A stretch of 64,000 nt of DNA from NCBI GenBank assembly GCA_019285755.1, contig CP079103.1, positions 5,737,001-5,801,000 on the forward strand, written 5' to 3'. The DNA comes from Chitinophaga sp. E66 (GTDB lineage Bacteria; Bacteroidota; Bacteroidia; Chitinophagales; Chitinophagaceae). The notes beneath the pieces were generated by a model, which saw nothing but the letters and a program-made list of their open reading frames with translations, searched no databases and was not told where the DNA came from. Positions 9,822 to 19,266 of this stretch are shown piece by piece (the first letter of the stretch is position 1; each line of letters starts with the position of its first letter). The position numbers and the translations under genes were made by a program.

Positions 9822-11744
9822 ATGAAGTTTTATATCGACAGATTGAGAAAAAATCTCGTTTTGCTCATCGCCGCACTATTGTCGGCAACGGCCGCCAGCG
9901 CCCAGGAGTTTCGTTTCACTACCCAGGTCAACACTACCGTGGTAGCGCAGGATGAATATTTCCAGATACAGTTCACGCTCGTGAACCCCACCAACCTCAG
10001 CGAGTTTAAACCGCCGGCGTTCAAAGGGTTCGAAGTGGTGCAGGGGCCTTCGCAGCAACAGGGTATGTCGAACGACAATGGCCGCGTTACCCATTACTAT
10101 GCTTTTTCCTACACACTGGCTCCCACGGCGCCGGGGAACTTCACCATACCCGGGGCCACCGCGCGGGTGGATGGTAAGAACGTCCGCTCCAACCCCGTCA
10201 GCATCGAAGTGACGAAGGCTGGTGCTGCGACCAAACCACAGCCCCAGCAGCAGGCACAGCCCTCCTACCCGCAGCGCCGCTATCCCGGCGAGGCGCAGCC
10301 AGGTGTGCTCCGTCCTGGCGACGATCCCAAAGAGCAACTGCGCAAGAACGTGTTTGTCAGGGTGGATGTGGATAAAACGAACGTTTACGAAGGAGAACAG
10401 ATCACCGCTACGTATAAACTGTACACCCGCCTGCCGACGAACTCCAGCGTCACGAAAGTGCCGGCGTTCAAGGGCTTTTCCGCTAAGGACATGGATATTC
10501 CCAATCCGCCGCGCCCTACAGAAGAAATGGTTAACGGAGTTCCGTTCAATGTGTTCATCATCCGGAAAACGCTGCTGTTTCCCTTGCAGTCCGGCGAGCT
10601 GGAGCTCGATCCGGCTGAAGTGGATAACCAGGTGCATTTCGTGAAGATCGGTGGACAACGGAAGCGCCCCGCTACCAATGATCCCTTCGGCCGCGATATC
10701 TTCGAGGATTTCTTCGCAGATGATCCGTTCCTGGGACAGACCGAATACGAAGTGGTGCCTTACAAGATCCAGAGCCCGGTTGTGAAAGTGCAGGTGAAGC
10801 CCCTTCCGGCGGAAGGCCGCCCGGCCAGCTTCAATGGCGCCGTAGGGCAGTTCACCATGAGCGCTTCGCTGGATAAGGATCAGCTGAGTACGGACGATGC
10901 GCTGTCGCTTAAGGTGGCCATCAACGGAAAGGCAACGTGAACCTGCTGAATGCGCCGCCGCTGAATATCCCGCCGGCCTTCGAGAAGTACGATCCCACCG
11001 TAACCGACAATATCGACAAGAACAGCAACCCCCTCAGCGGCAGCCGTACGTTCCAATATGCGCTCATGCCGCAGGAGAAAGGTGACTATAAACTGCCGCC
11101 GGTAGAATTCTCTTACTTCGATCCTACGTCAAAGGCATATAAGACCCTGAGCTCCTCCCCTTCGATGTGCATGTGGTACAGGGCGTGCAGGTGAAGAAAG
11201 AGAAAGCGGACTTCGGTGGGCAAACGGAGCTGGCCGGTATCCGGACCGCCGGGCAATCCTGGAGCAAGCAGCGCCCGTTCTTCTTCGGCAAGCCCCTGTT
11301 CTGGGTGCTCTTCCTGCTGCCCGTGCTCGCGATTGCCGGAGTGGCTTATTATCGCCGCCGGGAGAACTATATCAACAACAACGCCGCTCTTCTCCGCCAC
11401 CGCCACGCCAACAAGGTCGCCCTGAAACGCCTGGAACTGGCGGCGCGTTATCTGAAAGAAGGTAAAGACAAAGCCTTCTACGAGGAAACGTCCCGCGCGC
11501 TGTGGGGCTACCTCAGCCATAAGCTCCGCATCCCTATGGCGGAGATTTCAAAACAGCGGGTAGACGAGAAGCTGACGAAGCTGAACCTGAGCGAATCCGC
11601 AAAGAAAAACTCTTTGCGCTGGCAGACCGATGTGAGAAAGCGCTCTATGCCCCGGGCGATTCCGTGGAACTGCGCCAGGGCGCATATCAGGAAGCCGTTG
11701 AAGTCATCACCAATATCGAAAACGAAATCAAAGGACGGGCGTAA
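9822..11744 (+). CDS. batD: BatD family protein (aerotolerance)
   Basis: About 641 residues. The N-terminal signal peptide (LVLLIAALLSATAASA) precedes Ig-like oxygen-tolerance domains (EFRFTTQVNTTVVAQDEYFQI; GFEVVQGPSQQQG) and a Q/P-rich linker. A single TM near the C-terminus (FWVLFLLPVLAIAGVAYY) is followed by a cytoplasmic helical tail. BatD is a periplasm-facing partner of the MoxR/BatA/BatB system, which is linked to stress tolerance in Bacteroides and Leptospira. Frame breaks near 10931 (A2 for A3), 11157 (C4 for C5) and 11607 (A-run) are repairable, and the tail then ends NIENEIKGRA at a TAA. batE follows after 20 nt. BatA, BatB and MoxR are not adjacent. Confidence 0.9.
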
Positions 11745-11764
11745 AGCGCCGATAAAACAGTCAT

Positions 11765-12529
11765 ATGCAACCATTCATCTCCTACTGTGCCCGCCTCTTT
11801 CTTATCATAATGCTAGCAGGCACTGCCGCCAAAGCGCAGAGCCCGGCGCTGTTCACAGAAGCCAACCGCCTCTACGAACAGCAACAGTTTTCCGATGCCG
11901 CTACCAAATACCAGCAGCTGATTGACTCAGGCTACCAGGTAGCCGACCTGTATTTTAATGCCGGAAACGCGTACTACAAATCCAACCAAACCGGCATGGC
12001 CGTATACAGCTTCGAGAAAGCGCTCCGCCTCCAGCCCGGAGATGAAGCCATCGAACGGAACCTGGCCATGGCCAACCAGCGCGTGGGCAGTAACGTGGAA
12101 ACGCTGCCGCTGCTTTTCTTCGAACGCTGGTGGCTACAATGGCAGCAACTGCACACCCCGGCAGGATGGGCTAACTGGAGCATCGCCTGGGCCTGGATAT
12201 TTTCCGCACTCATTATCGCTTACTTCTTCTTTCCTGTACCTGGAAAGAAATATATCCGCTGGGGATTAGGCATAGCAGGTATCATCCTGCTCGGCTATTT
12301 CTCCATGGCCGCATGGATGCATAGCCAGTCTTTCCATAGCAGCGACGCCATCGTGATGCACGACGCCGTGAAGGTCAAATCCGCACCGGACGATGGCGCT
12401 AAAGATCTCTTCGAGCTGAAGGAAGGCATGAAAGTAAAAGTGCTCGACGCCACCAGTCAATTCGGCAAGGTGGAGTTATCCGACGGGAAGACGGGCTGGG
12501 TGGCTGTCAATGAAATCAGACGGTTATAA
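11765..12529 (+). CDS. batE: BatE: TPR and SH3-like membrane protein
   Basis: Intact 254-residue protein. A signal/anchor segment (LFLIIMLAGTAAKAQ) is followed by two TPR units (ALFTEANRLYEQQQFSDAATKY; ADLYFNAGNAYYKSNQTG), a linker with two TM helices (IAWAWIFSALIIAYFFF; LGIAGIILLGYFSMAAW) and a C-terminal SH3-like domain ending KTGWVAVNEIRRL. This is the BatE architecture, and the gene follows batD by 20 nt, so the two form an operon. Its 3' end overlaps the convergent LytTR gene by 6 nt. It probably helps assemble the Bat complex; this is inferred from the family. Confidence 0.9.
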   Translation: MQPFISYCARLFLIIMLAGTAAKAQSPALFTEANRLYEQQQFSDAATKYQQLIDSGYQVADLYFNAGNAYYKSNQTGMAVYSFEKALRLQPGDEAIERNLAMANQRVGSNVETLPLLFFERWWLQWQQLHTPAGWANWSIAWAWIFSALIIAYFFFPVPGKKYIRWGLGIAGIILLGYFSMAAWMHSQSFHSSDAIVMHDAVKVKSAPDDGAKDLFELKEGMKVKVLDATSQFGKVELSDGKTGWVAVNEIRRL

Positions 12530-13267
12530 TTTCTCTATTCTTTCAAGGAATTCCTGTTTGCGGTTGCGTGCCAGCGGTACGCTCCGGCCGTCGGCCATGA
12601 CGATATCGCCGCCGTCGCCCTTGATATATTTGTTCATATGGGCGAGGTTGATGATGAAGCTATTGTGCGCACGGAAGAATCCCTTATCTCTCAATATATC
12701 GTCCACATCGCGCAGCGACTTGCACACCATAACAGGCCTGGCGCATTGGTCCAGGATGATGCGGGTATAACTTCCCTCGGATTCGCAATACAGGATGTCT
12801 TTCACGGGTAACATACGCAGCCCGTCGAACGTAGGCAATGCGATGCGCTCGAACTGTGGCATTTGTTCGCGCAGGAGGCGGAGGATGGTATCTGCCTGCA
12901 TTTCTGCCGCAGGGTGTAGGTGCGTGGCTTTTTCTACCGCCTGGGTGAGATCGGACTTGTCGATGGGCTTGAGCAGGAAGTCGAGGGCGCTGTGACGGAT
13001 CGCTTTGATGGCATAGCGGTCGTGGGCGGTGGTGAAGATAACGGAGAATTGTCGCCAGGTGCAATTTTCGAGGAGGGAGAATCCGTCTGCGTCGGGCATT
13101 TCTACGTCGAGGAAGACGAGGTCGGGCTGATGGCGCTCAATGGCTGTTTGCCCTTCGTCTGCGGAGGCGCAGCAGGCAATTATGTTGAGTTCCGGGCAGT
13201 ATCGGTTGAGTTGCATCCGCAACACTTCGCGGCAATGCGCTTCGTCGTCGATGATGATCGTTTTCAT
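12524..13267 (-). CDS. LytTR response regulator
   Basis: Intact 247-residue regulator. The receiver domain at residues 1-120 has IIDDEAH acidic residues, the phospho-acceptor Asp in LVFLDVEMPDADG and the conserved Lys in LLKPIDKSD. A LytTR DNA-binding domain occupies about residues 140-247 (ILYCESEGSYTRI; FFRAHNSFIINLAHMNKY). The gene for its likely kinase lies 47 nt upstream in the same direction. Targets are not visible. Confidence 0.93.
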   Translation of the reverse strand: MKTIIIDDEAHCREVLRMQLNRYCPELNIIACCASADEGQTAIERHQPDLVFLDVEMPDADGFSLLENCTWRQFSVIFTTAHDRYAIKAIRHSALDFLLKPIDKSDLTQAVEKATHLHPAAEMQADTILRLLREQMPQFERIALPTFDGLRMLPVKDILYCESEGSYTRIILDQCARPVMVCKSLRDVDDILRDKGFFRAHNSFIINLAHMNKYIKGDGGDIVMADGRSVPLARNRKQEFLERIEKL

Positions 13268-13314
13268 TAGGTTAGATATGGCCTTGCATCAGGTCAATTT
13301 GGGGTTACTCAAAT

Positions 13315-14179
13315 TTACTTAAAAATCCTTTCTTCGGGCGCCACCTCGTCGTATGTCACATCCGGAAGGCGGATGAGGGTATAGGTGCCGGTGCGCTGAT
13401 GGTGGTCATCGTACCGGTGGCCGGAGGTGATATTGGCATGGGTGTGGTATCTGTGGTTGATCCAGTGAAGGCGTTCTCCCGCCACGGCGATAGCCGGCGT
13501 TTTCTGCTGATGTTGGTGAAATGCGCTGTGCCGGGCGATGCCGTTGTCTTCCAGCCGGACGAACACCCCGACTGCGTCTTTCCCTACTTCGATCTGGATA
13601 AACCCTTTCCCTTCCGGGCGTTGTAAAAGCCGGTTCCAGATGGCGCTTTGCACATAGGGCTGGATGAGGAACGGGGGATGAGGATATTCATGGGCGGGTG
13701 CCCGGGCAAGAGGCGGATATCGTAGTCGAACTGTCCTTCGAAGCGGAGAGATTCCAGTTGGAGGTAGAGGTCTAGGGTCTCGAGGTCTTCTTCCAGGGTG
13801 ATCCATTCGCGGCTGCTATGCTCAAGCGTCATGCGCATGAGGCGGCTGAAGCGGGTGAGATAGGAGGATGCGAGGTCGGTGCTGGAGGAAAGGATGAAGC
13901 TGTGGATGGCGTTGAGGCTGTTGTAGATGAAGTGCGGGTTCATCTGTGTCTGGATGGTATGGAGCTCGAGGGAGGCTTTGCCGCCCTGGAGGTCGAATTG
14001 CTGCTGCATACGGCGGCGTATCCGTCTCTCCGCCACCAGAGGGCCCCTGCAACGAGGGCTCCCGCGAGGAAGAACAGTATGATCAGCATTACAGCGGCGC
14101 CCGGAAAGACAGATGGTTCCGGCACGGGAACCGATGAATAAGCATGCGATTGGACCGTGGCATATACGGGGTTAATCAT
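13315..14179 (-). CDS. LytS/YehU-type sensor histidine kinase
   Basis: About 288 residues. One N-terminal TM (AAVMLIILFFLAGALVAGALWW) is followed by a coiled linker, then the His_kinase domain with QTQMNPHFIYNSLNAIHSFI (the phosphorylated His) and a C-terminal ATPase region. Frame breaks lie near 14030 and 13676 (a C-run one short: NILIPPFLIQPYVQSAIW once repaired). The ATPase boxes are weak: DNGIARHSAF and VAGERLHWI replace the usual DNGIGR and GxGLxNxxxRL pattern, so ATP binding may be atypical. It pairs with the LytTR regulator immediately downstream. Confidence 0.87.
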
Positions 14180-14300
14180 ATCAGATTCCTAAACCGCTCA
14201 AATATAGGCTGCGGCCCGGGGCTGAAAAAAGAGAAGTAATTGGCGGCGGCAGCCGCCGGAAAATCGGCAGTACTGAGGGGTTAATTGGCGACAGCGGCTA

Positions 14301-15011
14301 TCAGCCATCGGTGAACTTATACCCTACCCCGCGTACGGAGTGGAAGTAGCGGGAATTGCGGCTGTCTTCCTCGAAGTACTTACGGAAATTGAGGATGAAG
14401 TTATCGATGGTACGGGTGGTAGGATATACGTTGTAGCCCCAAACCACCTGGAGTATCTTTTCCCGGGTAACCACCTCGCCTTTGTTCTCGATGAGGAGCT
14501 TCAGGAGCATGGTTTCCTTTTTGGACAGTTCGTGGTGCTTGCCGTCCTTACCCACGCATTCCTGCGCGGCGAAGTCGATCATGTTGTTGCCGAAGCGGTA
14601 AACATTGGGTACGCTGTCTTTATCCTGGATCTTCTTATTCTTCACGATGAGCTTTTCTACCCGGAGGAGGAGCTCCTCGAGGTTAAAAGGCTTGGTCATA
14701 TAGTCGTCTCCCCCTTTCTTGAGGCCCAGTACGCGGTCGGCGCTGCTGTTCTTGGCGCTAAGGAAAAGGATGGGTACTTCGTTGTTCTGGATGCGGATGT
14801 TTTCACAGACCGCCAGGCCGTCCATCTCGGGCAGCATGATATCGAGTATGATCAGGTCGAAATACTCGTTTTTGACGGCTTTAAGGGCGCTGGTGCCGTT
14901 ATCTACCGCCGTGACCTCATATCCTTCCAGCTCCAGGTTGAGCTTTAATGCTTCCTGCAGGTTCTCTTCGTCTTCTACCAGCAAAATTGATGCTTTCGTC
15001 GCTTCCTTCAT
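14301..15011 (-). CDS. OmpR/PhoB-family response regulator
   Basis: 236 residues from the ATG before KEATKASILLVEDEEN; the longer frame upstream would add an unrelated leader. Receiver domain: acidic pocket EDE, phospho-acceptor in LIILDIMLPEMDG, Lys in MTKPFNLEEL. Winged-helix domain: ELSKKETMLLKLLIENKGEVVTREKIL with RTIDNFILNFRKYFE and VRGVGYKF. The histidine kinase gene lies 47 nt upstream (15059), so they form a two-gene operon. Intact. Confidence 0.94.
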   Translation of the reverse strand: MKEATKASILLVEDEENLQEALKLNLELEGYEVTAVDNGTSALKAVKNEYFDLIILDIMLPEMDGLAVCENIRIQNNEVPILFLSAKNSSADRVLGLKKGGDDYMTKPFNLEELLLRVEKLIVKNKKIQDKDSVPNVYRFGNNMIDFAAQECVGKDGKHHELSKKETMLLKLLIENKGEVVTREKILQVVWGYNVYPTTRTIDNFILNFRKYFEEDSRNSRYFHSVRGVGYKFTDG

Positions 15012-15058
15012 AAATGCATTTGGTGAATGGTGAACGGTAAATACCTTCCGGTTTTCGC

Positions 15059-16108
15059 CTATAAAAATACGCACAACCGGTTAATTTTATACAGGTTGGG
15101 GGAATAATCCTGCCATCTGATCTCAAAACACGTGCCTTTCGGCAAGTTGTCACTCACGGAGATGGTCCCGCCATGCTGTTCTACGATCTTTCTGGTGAGG
15201 TAAAGGCCCAGTCCGGAGCCTTTTGACTTCCGCGTGTTCTCGTTCCCGATGCGGTAAAACTTCATGAAAATCTTGTTTCTTTCTTCCTGCGGGATGCCTT
15301 GTCCTTCGTCGCAAACCCGCATCAGCAGGCCTTTCGCGTCCAGCTTCAGCCCCACTTTGATCTCCGTGCCCTTCGGCGCGTATTTCACCGCGTTCTCCAC
15401 CAGGTTGTTCAGCATGAGGGTAATCATGAACTTATCTGCCTCCATGCCTATCCCCGGTTCGATGTCTGACAGGATGTCGTGACTTTGTATCCGGTCTCGC
15501 AGGTCCTGGATGGCCTGTTCCACCGTCTGGCTCAGATCCAGGGGTTCCAGGAAGGGCTGGGAATTCTGGTGCTCGAACTGGGAGGCCAGGAGGATGTTGT
15601 TGCAGAGCTGGTCGAGGCGGTTCGTTTCCCGGATGGTGGCATCGAGGAGGCGGTCCTGCTTTTCTTCGTCCAGTTTATGCTTTTGCTTTCGGATCGTTTC
15701 CAGGTTGAGCTTGGCTATGGCGATGGGGCTTTTCAGCTCATGGGTCACGGCCATCAGGAAGTTCTGTTGCTGCTGCTGCAGGCGCATCTGTTTCCAGACT
15801 GCACGGTAAACGATAGATGCGCCGGCCAGGATGATGATCAGGAAGATGGTGCCTTCGCCGATGTACTTCAGGGTTCGCATGCGCTCTTCGTGATGGAGGC
15901 GCTGCATCTGCTGCATGAACCCGGAGGGCTCGCTGAACTGGTGCATTTTATGCGTGAGCTCCATCTGCTCGTAATGCGCGATCTCTTTCGACTGCTGGTG
16001 CAGCAATATGCCCCACCAGAAGAGCTGGATCACGGTGTACGCCAGCACGAAAACGTAAATGGCGGTAACGGTCTTCTTGCCCGGCAGGGCTGTACCCGAC
16101 TGTTTCAT
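15059..16108 (-). CDS. Sensor histidine kinase (HisKA/HATPase)
   Basis: Intact, 349 residues. Two TM helices (about residues 14-34 and 85-105) flank a short periplasmic segment rich in Gln, Met and His (YEQMELTHKMHQFSE; FMQQMQRLHHEERM), which could sense metal or redox state; that is only a guess. The HisKA H-box is VTHELKSPIAIAKLNLE, the N-box LNNLVENAVKYAP, and the G-boxes CDEGQGIP and GSGLGLYLTRKIVEQHGG. Its partner regulator is directly downstream. Confidence 0.93.
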   Translation of the reverse strand: MKQSGTALPGKKTVTAIYVFVLAYTVIQLFWWGILLHQQSKEIAHYEQMELTHKMHQFSEPSGFMQQMQRLHHEERMRTLKYIGEGTIFLIIILAGASIVYRAVWKQMRLQQQQQNFLMAVTHELKSPIAIAKLNLETIRKQKHKLDEEKQDRLLDATIRETNRLDQLCNNILLASQFEHQNSQPFLEPLDLSQTVEQAIQDLRDRIQSHDILSDIEPGIGMEADKFMITLMLNNLVENAVKYAPKGTEIKVGLKLDAKGLLMRVCDEGQGIPQEERNKIFMKFYRIGNENTRKSKGSGLGLYLTRKIVEQHGGTISVSDNLPKGTCFEIRWQDYSPNLYKINRLCVFL

Positions 16109-16111
16109 GCG

Positions 16112-16607
16112 TTATTTCCGCGGAGCGGCTTTTTCTACGCGCAGGCCCACGCTGAGCATATCCGGCAATGGGTTCTGGCGCATGTTCTGCTCGAAAGAGA
16201 AACGATAGGTGCCGGCCCGGGGAAGGATCGCGTTCTGCTGGATGGGGATGCGGTGCTCGAAGATATCGTCGAGGCCGCTGCCCAGCCATTTACCATAGCT
16301 GTCTGCCAGGGGCAGCTCCACTCTCCGGGATTGCGGCAGGCTGTCGCCCGGCAGCTGGGTGCTGACGATCAGCCAGAGGTTGTTGTACGGGTATGCGTCC
16401 TTGTGGCGGACGTTCACGTACAGGTTGTAGAAGAACGCCGTGTCTTCATTGCTGAGCGTTACTTCGTATTCAGGCTTGAAGGAAGCATCCCATTCTGACC
16501 GGGGATGTCCCTGTTTTTTCGAAGGTATCCAGCCTCGGTGGCTTGCAGGCGAAGGCGAGCAGACCGATGGCGAGGCAGGCGGAGCGTGATATCGTCTTTC
16601 GGGTCAT
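16112..16607 (-). CDS. gldH: Gliding motility lipoprotein GldH
   Basis: About 165 residues. The lipoprotein signal ends LLAFAC. A missing base near 16516 splits the gene; repaired, the mature part runs DTFEKN, EWDASFKPEYEVTLSN, FYNLYVNVRHKDAYPYNNLWLIV and ends LSVGLRVEKAAPRK. The 'YPYNNLWL' stretch and the length match GldH, one of the Gld lipoproteins needed for gliding or the type IX secretion machinery in Bacteroidota. It begins 9 nt from the end of yicC and lies 4 nt upstream of the histidine kinase gene, so all are probably one transcript. Confidence 0.87.
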
Positions 16608-16615
16608 ATGCTTGT

Positions 16616-17490
16616 TTAGAGTACGTTGAGCACCTGCTCTTTGGCTTTTTCCAGCTCGTCTTTCATCATCACTACCCATTGCTGGATGCCGGCGTCGTTG
16701 GCTTTGGAGCCTGTTGTATTGATCTCGCGGCCGATCTCCTGGAGCACGAAGCCGAGCTTCTTGCCTTTTGCGGATTCGGCTTCGTTAAGGATATCCTTGA
16801 AATAGCGGCAGTGGTTCTGCAGGCGCACGAGCTCTTCTGAAATATCGAGTTTCTCTAAGTAGAAGATGAGTTCCTGTTCCATTCGGTTACCATCTACGTT
16901 CTCTTTGCCAACGTATTCGGCGAGGAGGGTTTCGAGGCGGGTGCGCACCTTGTCTTTACGGAGCGGATCCAGCTCGCGGACTTTCTCGGTGTATAGAAGG
17001 ATATTATCGATACGAAGGAGCAGGTCTTTTTCGAGCATTTTACCTTCGTCCATACGATGCGCGTCCATTTCTGCGACGGCCTTACGGACGATGGCGGCTA
17101 CTTCGTTCCATTCGTTTTCGGTGATCTGTTCGGAAGCGGGAGAAACGACTTCAGGGAGCTTCATGAGCACGTTGAGCATGTCTTCCTGGGGAATGGCGAG
17201 ATCGCGGGCCATGCCGGAGATGGCTTCGTGATAATAACGGGCCAGTTCGGTGTTGATGACCACGGGGCGGGTAGCGCCGTTTTGCTTGATGTTGATCGTA
17301 GCGTCGAGGGTTCCGCGTTGCAGCTCCGACTGGAGGATGTTGCGGATATCGAACTCGTAGGGTTTCAGTAAGGGGACATTTTGAGGTTGACTTCAAACTG
17401 TTTCCCATTGAGCGATTTTATTTCGGCCACAATGGTTGTTTCTCCCCGGGTTACCTCCGCACGGCCGAAGCCGGTCATGGATTTCAGCAT
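16616..17490 (-). CDS. yicC: YicC family endoribonuclease
   Basis: About 291 residues. The N-terminus MLKSMTGFGRAE is the family hallmark, with IKSLNGKQFEVNLKMSP next and the C-terminal DUF1732 part (HRMDEGKMLEKDLLLRI; LGFVLQEIGREINTTGSKAND). YicC-type proteins are RNases that act on mRNA or sRNA. A missing C near 17373 (C4 for C5) breaks the frame after KMSP. The start at 17490 is the ATG before LKSMTGFG. Confidence 0.93.
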
Positions 17491-17553
17491 ATTATCTGTT
17501 TAATGTGACAAACCTAGTCAATTATTGTCATATTTCGGCGGAACGCCAACGTG

Positions 17554-18147
17554 TTAGCGGAACAGTGCGGCTTCGATCTCCTTTTTGTCCAGCACCACCA
17601 TATCCCCGGGCAGCATACCCTTAACGTCCAGCCGGCCGATGCGGTAACGGATGAGCCTCAACGTGGGGAAACCCACGGCGGCGGTCATTCTGCGGACCTG
17701 CCGGTTCTTGCCTTCGCTGAGCACGATCCGTATCCAGGGAGCGGGAATGTGCTGCCGGAAGCGGATGGGCGGGTTACGGTCCGGTACGTCTGGCGGCGAA
17801 GTGAAGACAGATGCCTTCGCGGGTTTTGTGCGGAATGGCTTGCCATCGATCGTGATGGTAACGCCTGCTTCCAGTTGACGGATCGCTTCGGGCGTCACCG
17901 CTCCGTCTACCTGTACCCAATACTCCCGCTCATGGGCCTGTGAAGGATGCAGTAAACGGTGGTTGAGCGACTTATCGTTCGTCAGGATCAGCAGCCCTTC
18001 GCTGTCATAGTCCAGGCGGCCTACCGGATACACGTCTTTAGGCACATCAAAGAAGTCGGATAAAACGGCTTTGTCGCCTTCTTTCCCGAAACGGGTCAAC
18101 ACCTGGTAAGGCTTATAAACGGCAAAATAAGAAAGGCTCACGCTCAC
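17554..18147 (-). CDS. rluE: rRNA pseudouridine synthase (RluE/RsuA family)
   Basis: Intact, 197 residues. The catalytic motif GRLDYDSEGLLILTND contains the essential Asp, and the end has SEGKNRQVRRMTAAVGFPTLRLIRYRIG. There is no N-terminal S4 domain, which fits RluE (23S rRNA U2457 in E. coli) better than RsuA or RluB; the exact target is inferred. It is divergent from the Crp/Fnr regulator. Confidence 0.85.
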   Translation of the reverse strand: MSVSLSYFAVYKPYQVLTRFGKEGDKAVLSDFFDVPKDVYPVGRLDYDSEGLLILTNDKSLNHRLLHPSQAHEREYWVQVDGAVTPEAIRQLEAGVTITIDGKPFRTKPAKASVFTSPPDVPDRNPPIRFRQHIPAPWIRIVLSEGKNRQVRRMTAAVGFPTLRLIRYRIGRLDVKGMLPGDMVVLDKKEIEAALFR

Positions 18148-18150
18148 TGC

Positions 18151-18182
18151 TTTGGTTAAGGCCCTGTAAATTAGTAATTTTG
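18151..18182 (+). promoter_or_regulatory. Bacteroidota-type promoter for the Crp/Fnr gene
   Basis: TTTG at 18151-18154 and TAATTTTG at 18175-18182 are separated by 20 nt, an exact match to the Bacteroidota consensus TTTG-N19/21-TAnnTTTG. The gene begins 31 nt downstream. Confidence 0.75.
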
Positions 18183-18213
18183 CCGCATCCTTAGCGATTT
18201 TATAGCATATGAC

Positions 18214-18914
18214 ATGTTAAGCGATCCATCCCCTGCCCGTACTGCGGCAAATACCTGGGCGAAATTTTTCCGCCGCCACGCCTGAACATGTGGAAGAGAT
18301 CGCCAACGCCAAAACCTGCAAGATCTACCGTAAAGGACAGGATATATTCCAGGAAGGCGGCCATCCCTACGGCATCTACTTCGTCAATTCCGGTAAAGTA
18401 AAGTTGTCGCACAGCGGCGACGAAGGCCGTGAACAAATTGTCCGCCTCGTGAAGCCGGGCGATCTTATCGGTTACAAGGCGCTCATCAGCAATGCGCCGT
18501 ATACGGCAACTGCTACCGTGTTGGAAGACAGTGCGGTATGTTTCATTCCGCGCGAAGTGTTCCTGGGCCTTTACAGAAAGACCCGACGCTTGCCTTGCGC
18601 ATGATGCAGATACTCTCCAGCGAATTGCGAAGGGCGGAGCAGAAGATCACGCACCTGGCGCAGAAGCCTGTTCGCGAACGCCTTGCGGAAACGCTGCTTA
18701 CCCTGAAGGAAACTTACGGGTTGGAAGAAGATGAGGAAACCATCAACGTGATGTTATCCCGCGAGGAGATCGCCAACCTCGTCGGCACTGCTACAGAGTC
18801 AGCAATCCGCCTCCTCTCAGAGTTCAAAAAGAGAAAGTGATCGATCTTGCAGGGAAAAAGATCCGCATTCTCCGCCTGCAACAACTCATCAAGATGGCTA
18901 ATCTGCAGGATTAA
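18214..18914 (+). CDS. Crp/Fnr family transcriptional regulator with N-terminal CxxC
   Basis: About 233 residues after repairing four one-base losses (near 18232 C-run, 18269 T-run, 18588 and 18826). The N-terminus then reads MLSDPSPCPYCGKYLGEIF, a CxxC pair ahead of the cyclic-nucleotide-binding fold (YRKGQDIFQEGGHPYGIYFV; GREQIVRLVKPGDLIG). The C-terminal winged helix is LSREEIANLVGTATESAIRLLSEFKK, ending in a further helix to the TAA at 18912. The ATG at 18214 is preferred because the one at 18209 runs into a stop at once. The Cys pair suggests metal or redox sensing, but it is seen only in the repaired frame. Confidence 0.85.
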
Positions 18915-19079
18915 GCCTTTTAAAAGCCAGATCCGAACGAAAACCGGTCAGGCCGACTAACTACCCTTCCACAGAAGAAACGCGAAATTTGATGCCTTGC
19001 ATGGCGATGCAAAGGGATCTGCTTGTAATGATGCGAAGTTTGAAACGATGTGTTGGAAAGGGTTTGGGGTAGAATTAAA

Positions 19080-19111
19080 AAGTCTGACTGCGAGAACAAT
19101 CAGACTTTCTT
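19080..19111 (+). terminator. Hairpin terminator downstream of the Crp/Fnr gene
   Basis: Stem AAGTCTGA / TCAGACTT (19080-19087, 19100-19107) with a 12-nt loop, followed by TCTTAG. The T-run is short. Confidence 0.6.
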
Positions 19112-19240
19112 AGTATGTGAATGGGTTAGTAAGTACAGGGAAATAAATTTCCCTACACAATATTAAAAAGAATTTCATCACAAAGAAAAATTTTACAAGA
19201 AATTTTATTCACAAGCAAAAAAAATTGTGGATAACGCCCC

Positions 19241-19249
19241 TAACTTTGC
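19241..19249 (+). promoter_or_regulatory. Promoter -7 box before lpxD
   Basis: TAACTTTGC matches TAnnTTTG exactly and lies 18 nt before the lpxD ATG. No clear -33 TTTG is present at the usual spacing. Confidence 0.45.
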
Positions 19250-19266
19250 TTCGATTTAACGATGAC

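Larger units (their letters stand above)
18915..19266. other. Intergenic region between the Crp/Fnr gene and lpxD
   Basis: No convincing reading frame. It holds a hairpin terminator near 19080 and an AT-rich stretch with a promoter-like box just before lpxD. The rest shows nothing recognisable. Confidence 0.6.

Noticed and set aside
15479..16498. 339-codon plus-strand frame over the histidine kinase and gldH
   Set aside because: Antisense shadow of two recognised minus-strand genes.
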